Shown: piece after piece, positions 22,795-30,746 of the stretch | Layout of the letters: every line of letters begins with the position of its first letter | Numbering within the stretch: position 1 is the stretch's first letter | Assembly: GCA_004558025.1 (NCBI GenBank) | Contig: SFEG01000009.1 | Coordinates: 1-64,000 of the forward strand | Direction of reading: 5' to 3' | DNA length: 64,000 nt | From: Clostridiales bacterium | GTDB taxonomy: Bacteria > Bacillota > Clostridia > Oscillospirales > Oscillospiraceae | The notes under the pieces: generated by a model | Databases searched by the model: none | Told to the model about the DNA's origin: nothing | The model's input: the letters and a program-made list of their open reading frames with translations, nothing else | Translations under genes and position numbers: made by a program

Positions 22795-23943
22795 ATCAAC
22801 AGGCAAAAATATATGGCGGAGCTTTCTAAACTTTTGGCGTTTATGTTCAAAGAGGATAAGGAAGATATCCTTGCGCAATATAACAAAATGCTTGACGAGG
22901 CCGACGATGAGCAGGCGCTGCTCGAAAGCTTCGGCTCGCCGACAAAGCTCGCCGTGACTATCTCCCGCACCTATAAGCGCTCGGAGCGCAAGCTCGCAGT
23001 CGAGGCCGATTCCAAGGAGGAAAAGCCCGCGGCGGAGCATATAATAGTAACTCCCGTAAAAAAGGAAAAGGAAAAGCCGCCCGTCACGGATACGGGGCTT
23101 TCGTATGCGGACATAATTGAGGAGATCCGCCGCGAAAAGGCAGCCGAGGAGGGCGTTGAGTACAAGCCCATGTTCTATGATGAGCCGGAGGAGACTCCGG
23201 CCGAGCAGGAAGCTGAAGAAACACCCGTTGTTGAGGAAACTCCAGCAGAAAAGACTCAGCCGGAGGAAACCGAGACCGAGCAGGAGCCTATAGAGGAGCC
23301 CGCAGCGATCGAGGAAGAAGCCGCCCCCGAGGAGACGGAGACCGAGTCGAACGAGCCCGCGCCAGAGTTGGAAGAAACCGAACCGGCGGAGGAGTCTTTG
23401 CAAGAGCCCGAGGAAGCTTCCGAAGAGGAAGCAACCGTCGTCGAAGAGATATCTGAGGAAGCTCAGCCCGAGGAAACTCAGGCAGAGGAAGTACCCGCGG
23501 AAGCGGGGCAGACCGAAGAAGCTGCCGAGGAACCGGCCGCAGAGGCAGAGCTTGTGTTTGAAGAGCCCGAGATCGCAGAAGTGCCCGAGGAAACGGTGCG
23601 GTACAAAACAAATGTCGCGCTGCTTATACTTTACCTTATCTTTGCCATACCCATCGGCCTTGTGCTGCTGGTGCTGTCGATAGCAGTCACGCTCGCCCTG
23701 CTCGGACTCGGCGTACTTGTGATCGCAATAGGCGTAAAGGTCATCTCGTTTGCGTTTTCAACGCTTGTTATATTCGCGGATGTTATGCTGTGTGCCGGAG
23801 CGGTGCTCATAGCATTTGCAATTGCGCTTATACTGCTGTGGCTCGGCATACTGATGCTCGTGCGCGGCATTAAGGGCGTTGTCGGCGGCGTTGTATCGCT
23901 CGGAAGAAAATTCTGCGTCAAGGAGGTGCCGGTCAATGGATAA
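22795..23943 (+). CDS. HAAS (DUF1700-like) domain membrane protein with long acidic Pro/Glu linker
   Basis: About 382 residues. Residues 1-65 (NRQKYMAELSKLLAFMFKED, then SFGSPTKLAVTISRTY) match the HAAS/DUF1700 helical domain, which usually partners PadR-type regulators. Residues about 70-270 are low-complexity, dominated by Glu, Pro, Ala and Thr (repeats such as PEETETEQEP), and the last 105 residues hold three to four membrane helices with a C-terminal basic tail. No ATG/GTG/TTG stands at a proper distance from GGAGG (22782-22786); ATC at 22795 does and gives the usual MN-K/R-Q start, while ATG 22813 is the ordinary alternative. No PadR gene is nearby. Confidence 0.78.
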   Translation: MNRQKYMAELSKLLAFMFKEDKEDILAQYNKMLDEADDEQALLESFGSPTKLAVTISRTYKRSERKLAVEADSKEEKPAAEHIIVTPVKKEKEKPPVTDTGLSYADIIEEIRREKAAEEGVEYKPMFYDEPEETPAEQEAEETPVVEETPAEKTQPEETETEQEPIEEPAAIEEEAAPEETETESNEPAPELEETEPAEESLQEPEEASEEEATVVEEISEEAQPEETQAEEVPAEAGQTEEAAEEPAAEAELVFEEPEIAEVPEETVRYKTNVALLILYLIFAIPIGLVLLVLSIAVTLALLGLGVLVIAIGVKVISFAFSTLVIFADVMLCAGAVLIAFAIALILLWLGILMLVRGIKGVVGGVVSLGRKFCVKEVPVNG

Positions 23944-24127
23944 GGCATGGAAGATCGTCTCCACAATTGCGGTGATAGCTCTTATACTGGGTGCGCTGTG
24001 CATCCTCGCAGGATTTGTTACCGGCGGCGATACGCAGAGAGTCAGGGATATATTCGTCGCGTCATACGACTTGGAGAACAAGATCGAGGCGCTGCGCTCG
24101 GCTCTCGGCATCATGACGCTGAAATGA
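23936..24127 (+). CDS. Small single-pass membrane protein
   Basis: A 63-residue protein with one helix (VSTIAVIALILGALCILAGFV, about residues 8-27) followed by a charged amphipathic tail (RDIFVASYDLENKIEALRSA). It starts at ATG 23936 after AGGAGG and overlaps the HAAS-protein gene by 8 bases, so the two are coupled and may interact in the membrane. No family recognised. Confidence 0.7.
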   Translation: MDKAWKIVSTIAVIALILGALCILAGFVTGGDTQRVRDIFVASYDLENKIEALRSALGIMTLK

Positions 24128-24138
24128 AGAAAACATTC

Positions 24139-24177
24139 AAAAACCTCGGTGATACCTTGTATCACCGAGGTTTTTTT
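24139..24177 (+). terminator. Strong rho-independent terminator
   Basis: CCTCGGTGATAC (24144-24155) pairs perfectly with GTATCACCGAGG (24159-24170) around CTT, then T7. Confidence 0.92.
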
Positions 24178-24178
24178 A

Positions 24179-25285
24179 TCACTCCATCAGCACCCAGCAA
24201 TCTGTGCCTGGAGCGGCGGAGCATATGGGGACAACGCGCGTTTTCGCGTCACCGAGCGTGACGTAGTCGGCGCATTTTGTGACGATATCGGCAGCGGAGG
24301 TGCTTTCGGTTGAGTAATAAACTCTGTCGAATACCTTGAACAGGATATCCGCGCTCTGCCCGGTTACGGTGTCGCCGCCGCTTTCAAAGGCAGACGAGCT
24401 TGTTATCTGCACGCTCATCTTCGCCGACGAAGAACGCATCGCACGCGTTACGCTTATTCCGAAGCCGGAAACGGCCGTAACCGGCGTGGGCTTTACAGCC
24501 GAGGTCGAGGAGTAAGCAAATTCAATGCCGCTGACCTCCGGCAGACGCATGCCCAGCAGCACGATCTCGTCAACGCCCATTTTTGAAAGCTCGCTGCACA
24601 GCGAGCTGATGTAGCTTTTGACCGTAGCGTTCGTCGGGTCGAGCCATGCGCCGCTTGCGTCGGAGTAGGCCTGTCCTGCGGTCGTCTTCAGCGTAAGCTG
24701 AGTGTAGCGCGAGGCGAGGGTGTTGTCTACAAAGCAGCACATGCGCACGGCGACATATTTGCCCTGCTCCTTGAGCGAGGATACGATAGATTTAAGATCG
24801 ACCGTGCCCGAGGTGCCGTAGCCCTTTGCGATATCGGCCTGCGACTCCCACACGAGCATGCCCGTGACGGTTTTTACGTCGAGCAGAACGCCCGTAGCGT
24901 CCGGGGATTTGCTCAGGTACGATTCAATGCCCGAGGCCGTGACCGAAGATGCCGGAACGTACACGAGCTTGACGGCGCTCAGATCCTTGCCCGCAGTTGC
25001 CTTGATGTTCGAATAGTCGGCCTGACCGACCTCAAGCTGTGCGTTCACTGGCTCAAAGCTCTGCCGGACGACGTTGTCATCATCGGTTTGTACGGTTTGG
25101 CTGCTGCCGTCTTCAAGAAACGGTATCTCAAGATGCAGGCCGGAGTTTGTCACGACTATATACTTTTGCAGTCCGTAGAAAAGCATGACCACAAAGGCGA
25201 TGACGGCCAGAATGATTATCGTGGCTATCAGCGCCGGAGCTGTCTTTTTGCGTTTTCCGCGGTAAAACTCAGAATTGTTAGCCAA
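24179..25285 (-). CDS. Putative glycoside hydrolase (DUF4015-like), membrane-anchored
   Basis: A 368-residue extracytoplasmic protein. A basic N-terminus and one helix (ALIATIIILAVIAFVVMLFY, residues about 18-38) anchor it. From about residue 100, VKLVYVPASSVTASGIESYL, ATGVLLDVKTVTGMLVW and KEQGKYVAVRMCCFVDNTLA follow the TIM-barrel layout of the putative glycosyl hydrolase family DUF4015, with GAWLDPTNATVKSYISSL and VDEIVLLGMRLPE later. The acidic catalytic residues usually found there are not certain. It may act on cell-wall or surface glycan. It lies 5 bases downstream of rpiB in the same orientation. Confidence 0.8.
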   Translation of the reverse strand: MANNSEFYRGKRKKTAPALIATIIILAVIAFVVMLFYGLQKYIVVTNSGLHLEIPFLEDGSSQTVQTDDDNVVRQSFEPVNAQLEVGQADYSNIKATAGKDLSAVKLVYVPASSVTASGIESYLSKSPDATGVLLDVKTVTGMLVWESQADIAKGYGTSGTVDLKSIVSSLKEQGKYVAVRMCCFVDNTLASRYTQLTLKTTAGQAYSDASGAWLDPTNATVKSYISSLCSELSKMGVDEIVLLGMRLPEVSGIEFAYSSTSAVKPTPVTAVSGFGISVTRAMRSSSAKMSVQITSSSAFESGGDTVTGQSADILFKVFDRVYYSTESTSAADIVTKCADYVTLGDAKTRVVPICSAAPGTDCWVLME

Positions 25286-25290
25286 TTATA

Positions 25291-25719
25291 TCAGTCCTCG
25301 ATCTGATTTATGCGGCGGACGTGTCTCTCGTCGCCGGAGAAGGGAGTGTCAAGGAAGGTGTCGACAATCTTTAGCGCAAGGCCGGGGCCGACGACGCGCG
25401 CGCCCATTGCGAGAATGTTCGCATCGTTGTGAAGCCTTGTCATTTCTGCAGAGAAGCAGTCGCCGCACAATGCCGCGCGGATGCCCTTTACCTTGTTTGC
25501 GGTGATGGAAATGCCGATGCCCGTGCCGCAGATTATTATGCCCTTTTCGCACTCGCCATCGGCGACAGCGTGCGCGACCGCCTTTCCGTAAACGGGATAG
25601 TCGCAGCTGTCCTCGGAGTAAGTGCCGTAGTCTTTGTATTCAAGGCCGCGCGCGTCGAGGTGCTTCATGACCTCCTGCTTGAGCGCCCAGCCGCCGTGAT
25701 CAGAACCCAATGCGATCAT
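25291..25719 (-). CDS. rpiB: Ribose 5-phosphate isomerase B
   Basis: A 142-residue RpiB/LacAB-family sugar-phosphate isomerase (ribose 5-P to ribulose 5-P). Key stretches are MIALGSDHGGWALKQEV, DYPVYGKAVAHAVADGE, GIIICGTGIGISITANK (catalytic Cys at about residue 65) and RLHNDANILAMGARVVGPGL. Length is normal. The ribosome site GGAGG precedes ATG 25719. It lies between a PMT-like glycosyltransferase and a putative glycosidase on the same strand. Confidence 0.95.
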   Translation of the reverse strand: MIALGSDHGGWALKQEVMKHLDARGLEYKDYGTYSEDSCDYPVYGKAVAHAVADGECEKGIIICGTGIGISITANKVKGIRAALCGDCFSAEMTRLHNDANILAMGARVVGPGLALKIVDTFLDTPFSGDERHVRRINQIED

Positions 25720-25789
25720 ATCTTTGATCCTCCAAAATAAATATTACGTTTCATTATCTCACAAAAATGCCGCGACTACAAGCTAATTA

Positions 25790-27538
25790 TCAAAACGGCC
25801 AGCTCGGCAGCCATTTTAACAGATTCGTCGCCAGCTGTGCGTTGACCCTGACGCCGGAAATGACGGGGTAGAAGGCGATAAACAGCGCGCAGGCAAGACC
25901 CGTCAGACCGTAGACATTGAACTTCCAGCCCTTCGTGTTGTCCTTCATGAGCTTGAACACCCGCGCGATGGCCAGCACGAGGAACACCGACGAGGGGAAA
26001 TAGTGATATTCAAAGGTCGTGCGCGTTATGAACACCCAGGGCAGCAGCTGCGCAAGATAGCCGATGACGATAAACAGCGAAGCATTATCGCGCCGCTTTA
26101 CGGCAAAGACCGCGCACACGACGATCGCCGCAAGCCCGCCCCAGCACAGCACGGGATTCAGAAATGCGCCGAAGGACGAGCGCGTGCCGTCGTCAAAATA
26201 TTTGAGGTAGTACAGTATGGGCCGCTCATTTATCACCCACTGCCACCAGCGCGAGGAGTATGGATGCTCGGTGTGTACACCCGAGTGGTAGCTGAACATG
26301 AACTCCTGATTGTCCAGCACGAGATTTGCGTAGTCGGCGGTGAAATACATGCCCACTCCGTGCATGCCGCTTGCCAGTCCGTAGGGGTAGTAGCTCATAT
26401 AATATATCATTGCCGGAACAATGATGAAGAAAACGACGCAGAACGCGCAGTTTTTGAGAAAAGCCTTCAGCTCGAAATTGCGTATCCAATGGATAAGCCA
26501 GATCACCGCAAGCCCCGCCCCGGCGTAGAAGCAGGTCCATTTGCACGCGGCACCTATGCCGAAGAAAAGCCCCGACAGCGCAAGATCGCGCTTTCTGCCG
26601 TCCGTTATGTACAGGTACATAAACAGGTACATAAGCAGAATGAAGAACACGGAGTAGCTGTCGATGGTCGCTATCCTTGTCTGAGCAAAGTGCATGAAGT
26701 CACAGGCGAAGATCGCCGTCGCGCAGGCGCAGATGCGCGTCGATGAAAACATGCGCTTAAGCAGCATGTACATGACCGGCAGCATCAGAACGCCGATCAG
26801 AGCGCCCGAAAAGCGCCAGCCGAACGGCGTCATGCCGAAAAGCGAAATGCCTATTGCTATGATGAGCTTGCCCAGCGGCGGGTGCGATATCTCATAGGGG
26901 TAGATGCCCTCAAGGTTTTCGAAGGCTGTGCGCGCGTGGTATATCTCGTCGAAATACGTGCTGTTCGTGTAGTGCTGATAGTTGGGCACGGTGTCCTGCT
27001 CGTCAAAAAGCTCGGGCGCGTCGGAGCTTTCGCCCACGAGCTCGCCGCCGCAGCGTATCGCCATCTCGCCGAGCCGGACCTCGCCGGAGGCCGTGAGGCG
27101 GATATAGCGCGCAGCGCCGAGCCGGAGCTCGTCGAGCTCGACGTCGTTCCACTTAAACAGCGCAACGTAGTTCTGCTCAAAGCTCGCGAGGTCAAACCAG
27201 CTCTCGCCGTCGTCGGAGAGCTCTATGCGATAGCTGCCGGTGTTGAGGCCGGAGTAGATGCTGATGCTGTCTATATCCCTGACCTGCCCGAGGTCTATCG
27301 TCACGCTCTCGCCGCTGTGAAACTCGTGGAACGACTGCGGAGCGTCCATATCGCCGAGGCCGACAAAAGCGGCAACAGCGTACACGAGCGTTATGATGCC
27401 GAGCGCTGTCGCGTCGCGCCTGCGGAAGGCGCTTTTCGGCCTGTCCTCAAGCGTAGCCGAGGCGGGGGAGGGGCAGCCGAAAAAGAATAGCCCTATGAAA
27501 AGGAGAATAAGTATCGGGAAAACATATGTAAGCCGCAC
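25790..27538 (-). CDS. PMT-family glycosyltransferase with an N-terminal discoidin-like insertion
   Basis: A 582-residue multi-pass membrane enzyme. The PMT (protein O-mannosyltransferase) core begins with FDEIYHARTAFENLEGIYPY, in which the Asp-Glu pair is the catalytic motif, followed by EISHPPLGKLIIAIGISLFG and GWRFSGALIGVLMLPVMYML; the C-terminus ends in helices. Between the second helix and this loop, residues about 65-165 (FHSGESVTIDLGQVRDIDSI and GSYRIELSDDGESWFDLASF) look like an F5/8 type C (discoidin) carbohydrate-binding module. Start is GTG 27538 with GGAGG six bases upstream. It probably transfers a sugar from polyprenyl phosphate to surface protein or glycan. Confidence 0.88.
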   Translation of the reverse strand: MRLTYVFPILILLFIGLFFFGCPSPASATLEDRPKSAFRRRDATALGIITLVYAVAAFVGLGDMDAPQSFHEFHSGESVTIDLGQVRDIDSISIYSGLNTGSYRIELSDDGESWFDLASFEQNYVALFKWNDVELDELRLGAARYIRLTASGEVRLGEMAIRCGGELVGESSDAPELFDEQDTVPNYQHYTNSTYFDEIYHARTAFENLEGIYPYEISHPPLGKLIIAIGISLFGMTPFGWRFSGALIGVLMLPVMYMLLKRMFSSTRICACATAIFACDFMHFAQTRIATIDSYSVFFILLMYLFMYLYITDGRKRDLALSGLFFGIGAACKWTCFYAGAGLAVIWLIHWIRNFELKAFLKNCAFCVVFFIIVPAMIYYMSYYPYGLASGMHGVGMYFTADYANLVLDNQEFMFSYHSGVHTEHPYSSRWWQWVINERPILYYLKYFDDGTRSSFGAFLNPVLCWGGLAAIVVCAVFAVKRRDNASLFIVIGYLAQLLPWVFITRTTFEYHYFPSSVFLVLAIARVFKLMKDNTKGWKFNVYGLTGLACALFIAFYPVISGVRVNAQLATNLLKWLPSWPF

Positions 27539-27648
27539 GCTGCGCCTCCAAAGTCAAATAATAATTAATCATTATATAAAATACTTTGCCGCTTGTCCAC
27601 AAAACAGGACATCGGTCTTAAAAATTTAACATATATTTTTGTGACGGC

Positions 27649-27677
27649 TTGACATAAAGCGTATTTGGAGCTAAAAT
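27649..27677 (+). promoter_or_regulatory. Sigma-A-type promoter of the RNase Y gene
   Basis: TTGACA (27649-27654), 17 bp, TAAAAT (27672-27677). The distance to the gene start gives a 5' leader of about 200 bases. Confidence 0.8.
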
Positions 27678-27695
27678 TAATCGGATAATATTTTA

Positions 27696-27817
27696 GACAG
27701 CTGCGCCCATTTGGGGATGAAAACTGTGCGCGGCTGTCATAAGACGCCCGGGGAGGCGCCTTTGTGAAAATATTAGATTCAATTTTACGGACGCGAAGCG
27801 CTTGATGCCGCGTCTTA
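27696..27817 (+). ncRNA. Structured 5' leader of the RNase Y mRNA (unassigned RNA)
   Basis: Two stable elements follow the promoter. Helix 1 pairs GACAGCTGCGC (27696-27706) with GCGCGGCTGTC (27728-27738): 11 bp including one G-U, over a 21-base loop containing CCATTTGG. Helix 2 pairs TAAGACGC (27740-27747) with GCGTCTTA (27810-27817), 8 bp perfect, enclosing further helices (a GTGAAAAT/ATTTTAC arm at 27764-27788 and CGC-GAA-GCG at 27792-27800). It does not match a riboswitch class I can recall. It could be a regulatory leader, perhaps a target of RNase Y itself, or a processed small RNA. Confidence 0.5.
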
Positions 27818-27884
27818 CCCTTTAGATCACCCAAGCACTAAACCACCGCAAAATTCTTAAAGAATGGAGGTGTGTTTACTTTCT

Positions 27885-29426
27885 ATGAACTTATGGTTAG
27901 CAATCGTTCTTATCGTTGCTTTTTGTATTATAGGATTTGTTCTCGGCATGACTTACCGCAAAAAAGTCGCCGAGCGTGAGATATCCAGTGCAGAAGATGA
28001 AGCAAAAAGAATAATTAATGATGCCATAAAGAGCGCCGAGAGCAAGAAACGTGAGGCTCTCGTCGAGGCAAAGGAAGAAATACACAAAAGCCGCTCGGAA
28101 TTCGAGCACGAAGAAAAGGCACGCCGTGCCGACCTGCAGAAGCAGGAAAGACGCCTTCAGCAGAAGGAAGAAAACCTTGACCGCAAGACCGATTCCCTTG
28201 AGCGCAAGAACGAAACTCTTGCCCGCAAGATAGCCGATGTCGAAAATCAGCAGAACGAGATAGCCCTTATCAAGAAGAGCCAGCTCGAAATGCTCGAAAA
28301 GGTATCGGGATACACGGCCGATGAGGCAAAAGCATACCTCATCAACGCCCTCAAGGACGAGGTAACGCATGAAATGGCCGTCAAGGTCAAGGAGATCGAG
28401 GCCCAGTATAAAGACGAGGCCGAGGAACGCGCACGCGAGATCATCGTTACGGCTATCCAGCGCTGCGCGGCAGACCATGCAAGCGAAGTCACCGTATCCG
28501 TCGTACCACTCCCCAACGACGAGATGAAGGGACGCATCATCGGCCGCGAGGGCCGCAATATCCGCAGCATAGAAACGCTGACAGGCTGTGATCTTATCAT
28601 CGACGATACGCCCGAAGCGATAACCGTATCGAGCTTTGACCCCGTTCGCCGCGAGGTGGCGCGTCTTGCTCTTGAAAAGCTCATTGCCGACGGGCGCATC
28701 CACCCGGCGCGCATCGAGGAAATGGTCGCCAAGGCTCAGAAGGAGGTCAACGCCACCATCAAGGCCGAGGGCGAGCGCGCGGTGTTCGAAACGAACATCC
28801 ACGGCGTAAATCCCGAGCTCATAAAGCTGCTCGGCCGCATGAAGTACCGCACGAGCTACGGTCAGAATGTCCTGCAGCACTCGATCGAGGTGTCGCACAT
28901 TTCCGGCCTTATCGCAGCGGAGCTCGGCGTCGACGTCAACACGGCAAAGCGCGCAGGCCTTCTGCACGATATCGGCAAGGCCATCGACCACGAGGTCGAG
29001 GGCAGCCACGTCTCCATCGGCGTCGATATCTGCAAGAGGTATAAAGAGAGCGAAGCGGTCATCCACGCTATCGAGGCGCACCACGGCGATGTCGAGCCGC
29101 GCACGGTCGTCGCCTGCATCGTTCAGGCCGCCGACGCTATCTCGGCCTCCCGTCCCGGCGCACGCCGCGAGAACATCGAAAACTACGTCAAGCGCCTCGA
29201 AAAGCTCGAGGAGATATCCAAGAGCTTCCCCGGCATTGCGGGCAGCTACGCCATCCAGGCCGGACGCGAGATCCGCGTTATGGTCAAGCCCGAGGATGTT
29301 TCCGAGGATCAGATGGTGCTTTTGGCGCGCGATATCGCAAAGAAGATCGAGGAGGAGCTTACCTATCCCGGTCAGATCAAGGTCCACGTCATCCGCGAGA
29401 CCAAAGCCGTCGAATACGCAAAATAA
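27885..29426 (+). CDS. rny: Ribonuclease Y
   Basis: A 513-residue membrane-anchored endoribonuclease that starts mRNA decay in Firmicutes. Domains in order: N-terminal helix (LAIVLIVAFCIIGFVLGMTY, residues about 3-22), long coiled coil (about 25-200, very rich in Lys/Glu/Arg), KH domain (MKGRIIGREGRNIRSIETLT, about 215-275) and HD domain with AGLLHDIGKAIDHE (about 360) and HHGD, ending at VHVIRETKAVEYAK. The length matches B. subtilis RNase Y (520). ATG 27885 is chosen; GGAGG is 14 bases upstream, and ATG 27864 is an in-frame alternative. Confidence 0.96.
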   Translation: MNLWLAIVLIVAFCIIGFVLGMTYRKKVAEREISSAEDEAKRIINDAIKSAESKKREALVEAKEEIHKSRSEFEHEEKARRADLQKQERRLQQKEENLDRKTDSLERKNETLARKIADVENQQNEIALIKKSQLEMLEKVSGYTADEAKAYLINALKDEVTHEMAVKVKEIEAQYKDEAEERAREIIVTAIQRCAADHASEVTVSVVPLPNDEMKGRIIGREGRNIRSIETLTGCDLIIDDTPEAITVSSFDPVRREVARLALEKLIADGRIHPARIEEMVAKAQKEVNATIKAEGERAVFETNIHGVNPELIKLLGRMKYRTSYGQNVLQHSIEVSHISGLIAAELGVDVNTAKRAGLLHDIGKAIDHEVEGSHVSIGVDICKRYKESEAVIHAIEAHHGDVEPRTVVACIVQAADAISASRPGARRENIENYVKRLEKLEEISKSFPGIAGSYAIQAGREIRVMVKPEDVSEDQMVLLARDIAKKIEEELTYPGQIKVHVIRETKAVEYAK

Positions 29427-29430
29427 GAAC

Positions 29431-29463
29431 AAAAGCAGAACGGAATATCCGTTCTGCTTTTTT
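29431..29463 (+). terminator. Terminator of rny
   Basis: AGCAGAACGGA (29434-29444) pairs perfectly with TCCGTTCTGCT (29448-29458), followed by TTTTT. Confidence 0.9.
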
Positions 29464-29475
29464 ACGGCGAAAAAT

Positions 29476-29505
29476 AAAAATCCGCACCGAACGGTGCGGA
29501 TTTTT
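29476..29505 (-). terminator. Terminator of the small-peptide operon
   Basis: AAAAATCCGCACCG (29476-29489) pairs perfectly with CGGTGCGGATTTTT (29492-29505). It lies directly after the stop of the 38-residue peptide gene on the minus strand. Confidence 0.88.
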
Positions 29506-29515
29506 GAGATGTTGA

Positions 29516-29632
29516 TTAGAGATTATTTGCCGCGAGCCAATCTGCGATGCTGTTGCAAACATCGGCAACGCCCTGATCGAAACCAGTTTCGCCGTGAAGA
29601 TTTGCGATAGCTCTGAAAATCTTAGAAAGCAT
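29516..29632 (-). CDS. Small acidic peptide, 38 residues (peptide C of three)
   Basis: ATG 29632 has GGAAGGGAG about 8 bases upstream. The product starts MLSKIFRAIANLHGETGF and ends CNSIADWLAANNL, with one Cys, no leader-type Gly-Gly site and no membrane helix; it may form two amphipathic helices. The opening (KIFRAIANL) resembles IYTAFKNL of the next peptide at 29677-29793, suggesting common origin. Same transcript as that gene, followed by a strong terminator. Function unknown; signalling, toxin or bacteriocin-like roles are possibilities only. Confidence 0.6.
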   Translation of the reverse strand: MLSKIFRAIANLHGETGFDQGVADVCNSIADWLAANNL

Positions 29633-29676
29633 GTTTGTTTTCTCCCTTCCTAAAGTTTAAAACGATTTGAATCTAA

Positions 29677-29793
29677 TTAGATTTGGGTAATGAACTCAAG
29701 GTGTTCCTCGATGAAATCGAACATGTCATCACCGCCAATGCCGAAACCCATGACGAGATTTTTAAAAGCGGTATAAATAGGACCCATTTTCAT
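29677..29793 (-). CDS. Small acidic peptide, 38 residues (peptide B of three)
   Basis: ATG 29793 follows GGAAGGGAG; a second Met is codon 3. The product starts MKMGPIYTAFKNLVMGFGIG and ends MFDFIEEHLEFITQI. It shares the pattern IYTxxKxxV with the 35-residue peptide at 30036-30143. A strong promoter (29839-29867) lies about 45 bases upstream, with an untranslated GGAAATAGTC element that is also present in front of the 35-residue peptide. No export or modification genes are adjacent. Confidence 0.6.
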   Translation of the reverse strand: MKMGPIYTAFKNLVMGFGIGGDDMFDFIEEHLEFITQI

Positions 29794-29838
29794 TTTCTCC
29801 CTTCCATATTATAGTTTTTTGAGACTATTTCCATGCAT

Positions 29839-29867
29839 ATGTTACCACAGGAAAACACTTATGTCAA
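29839..29867 (-). promoter_or_regulatory. Promoter of peptide genes B and C
   Basis: On the minus strand TTGACA (29867-29862), 17 bp, TAACAT (29844-29839). The predicted transcript begins close to GGAAATAGTC. Confidence 0.75.
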
Positions 29868-29987
29868 CCGTTATTTGCCGCAATCGGTATAATTGCGGCG
29901 AAAACTGTTGTATTTTGTCGCCGAAAAAGATTGAAGAACCGAGAATTATACGCATTTTGTTTATTTGTAAACGATTAAGAAAATATT

Positions 29988-30014
29988 AAAAGCGCCGCAT
30001 TTTGCGGCGCTTTT
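29988..30014 (-). terminator. Terminator of peptide gene A
   Basis: AAAAGCGCCGC (29988-29998) pairs with GCGGCGCTTTT (30004-30014) over a 5-base loop. Confidence 0.85.
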
Positions 30015-30035
30015 AAGCATCTAATTCTATTTAAA

Positions 30036-30143
30036 TTAGATAGGCATCCACTCGAAGAAGGGATCCATTGCCTCAAATTCGTCCTTTGCGTTGGGCTCGT
30101 TTGCAAGAACGATTTCTTTTATAAGAGTGTAGATAGTTTTCAT
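30036..30143 (-). CDS. Small acidic peptide, 35 residues (peptide A of three)
   Basis: ATG 30143 has AAGGAGAAAA upstream. The product begins MKTIYTLIKEIVLANEP and ends EAMDPFFEWMPI: an N-terminal amphipathic helix, an acidic middle and an aromatic end. It aligns with peptide B through IYTxxKxxV and D-x-F. It has its own promoter and terminator, so it is expressed separately. I find no known family; the strong expression signals argue for a real gene. Confidence 0.6.
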   Translation of the reverse strand: MKTIYTLIKEIVLANEPNAKDEFEAMDPFFEWMPI

Positions 30144-30199
30144 TAGTTTTTCTCCTTTCCTTTAGTTTTAAAACTGCTTTAATGACTATTTCCGCGATG

Positions 30200-30228
30200 A
30201 TAATATCATTAAAAAACCATTAAGTCAA
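30200..30228 (-). promoter_or_regulatory. Promoter of peptide gene A
   Basis: On the minus strand TTGACT (30228-30223), 17 bp, TATTAT (30205-30200), then GCGGAAATAGTC, the leader element shared with peptide B. Confidence 0.75.
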
Positions 30229-30251
30229 GGAAAATAAATAAAATAACTAAA

Positions 30252-30290
30252 GAAAATGGCGGAACGTGTACTTTTTGGACACATTCCGCC
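30252..30290 (-). terminator. Terminator-like hairpin after the 122-residue gene
   Basis: GGCGGAAcGTGT (30258-30269) pairs with ACACaTTCCGCC (30279-30290) with one mismatch; the minus-strand tail is ATTTTC. Confidence 0.65.
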
Positions 30291-30307
30291 GATGGTGTTT
30301 AATTAAC

Positions 30308-30676
30308 TCAGATCTCCCAGGTTTCGATTCCTTCTTCGAGGACTTCGCCGTTGTTGTACGCCTCGATGATCTTCTGTATCGCGTGGTCGGCAAAAACGGT
30401 GCTTATCTTATCCTCGGTGGCCTCGGGCCATTCCTCGTCGGTAAGCTCGGGTATCTGCTCGATGTTGCGCATCTGATTTACGGCCTTGCGCCAGCGGTTC
30501 TGATTCTCCACCGTGTGGCGCACGAGGCGGTCGTCGGGCGCAAGCTCGGTCACGTCGAGCTTTCCGAGCACGCGGTCGATGACTATCGTGCCGTGGCCGT
30601 TTTCCTCCTTGCCGTGAGGGAAGTACCAGTAGACGAGCTGCTGGTCGGATTCTTCTTTAAGTTTAAAAGTTACCAT
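30308..30676 (-). CDS. Hypothetical cytoplasmic protein
   Basis: A 122-residue soluble acidic protein: an N-terminal beta region with DQQLVYWYFPHGKEENGHG and TIVIDRVLGKLDVTELAP, then helices including RLVRHTVENQNRWRKAVNQM and ADHAIQKIIEAYNNGEVLEE. No cysteines, no membrane helix, no known motif. Codon use looks like its neighbours and it has a terminator-like hairpin downstream. It is 70 bases downstream of the EFR1 gene on the same strand. Function unknown. Confidence 0.65.
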   Translation of the reverse strand: MVTFKLKEESDQQLVYWYFPHGKEENGHGTIVIDRVLGKLDVTELAPDDRLVRHTVENQNRWRKAVNQMRNIEQIPELTDEEWPEATEDKISTVFADHAIQKIIEAYNNGEVLEEGIETWEI

Positions 30677-30746
30677 ATCTCATTCTCCGAAGTGTTAAAT
30701 TTGTATATAGGCATTATAACACGACGATTGGGAAATATCAATCAAA

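Noticed and set aside
23160..23600. Possible tandem repeat in the Glu/Pro region
   Set aside because: The repeats are low-complexity codon runs inside the HAAS protein linker, not a CRISPR or DNA-level array.
27897..29432. 511-codon minus-strand open frame
   Set aside because: Mirror of RNase Y; no ribosome site and unusual residue makeup.
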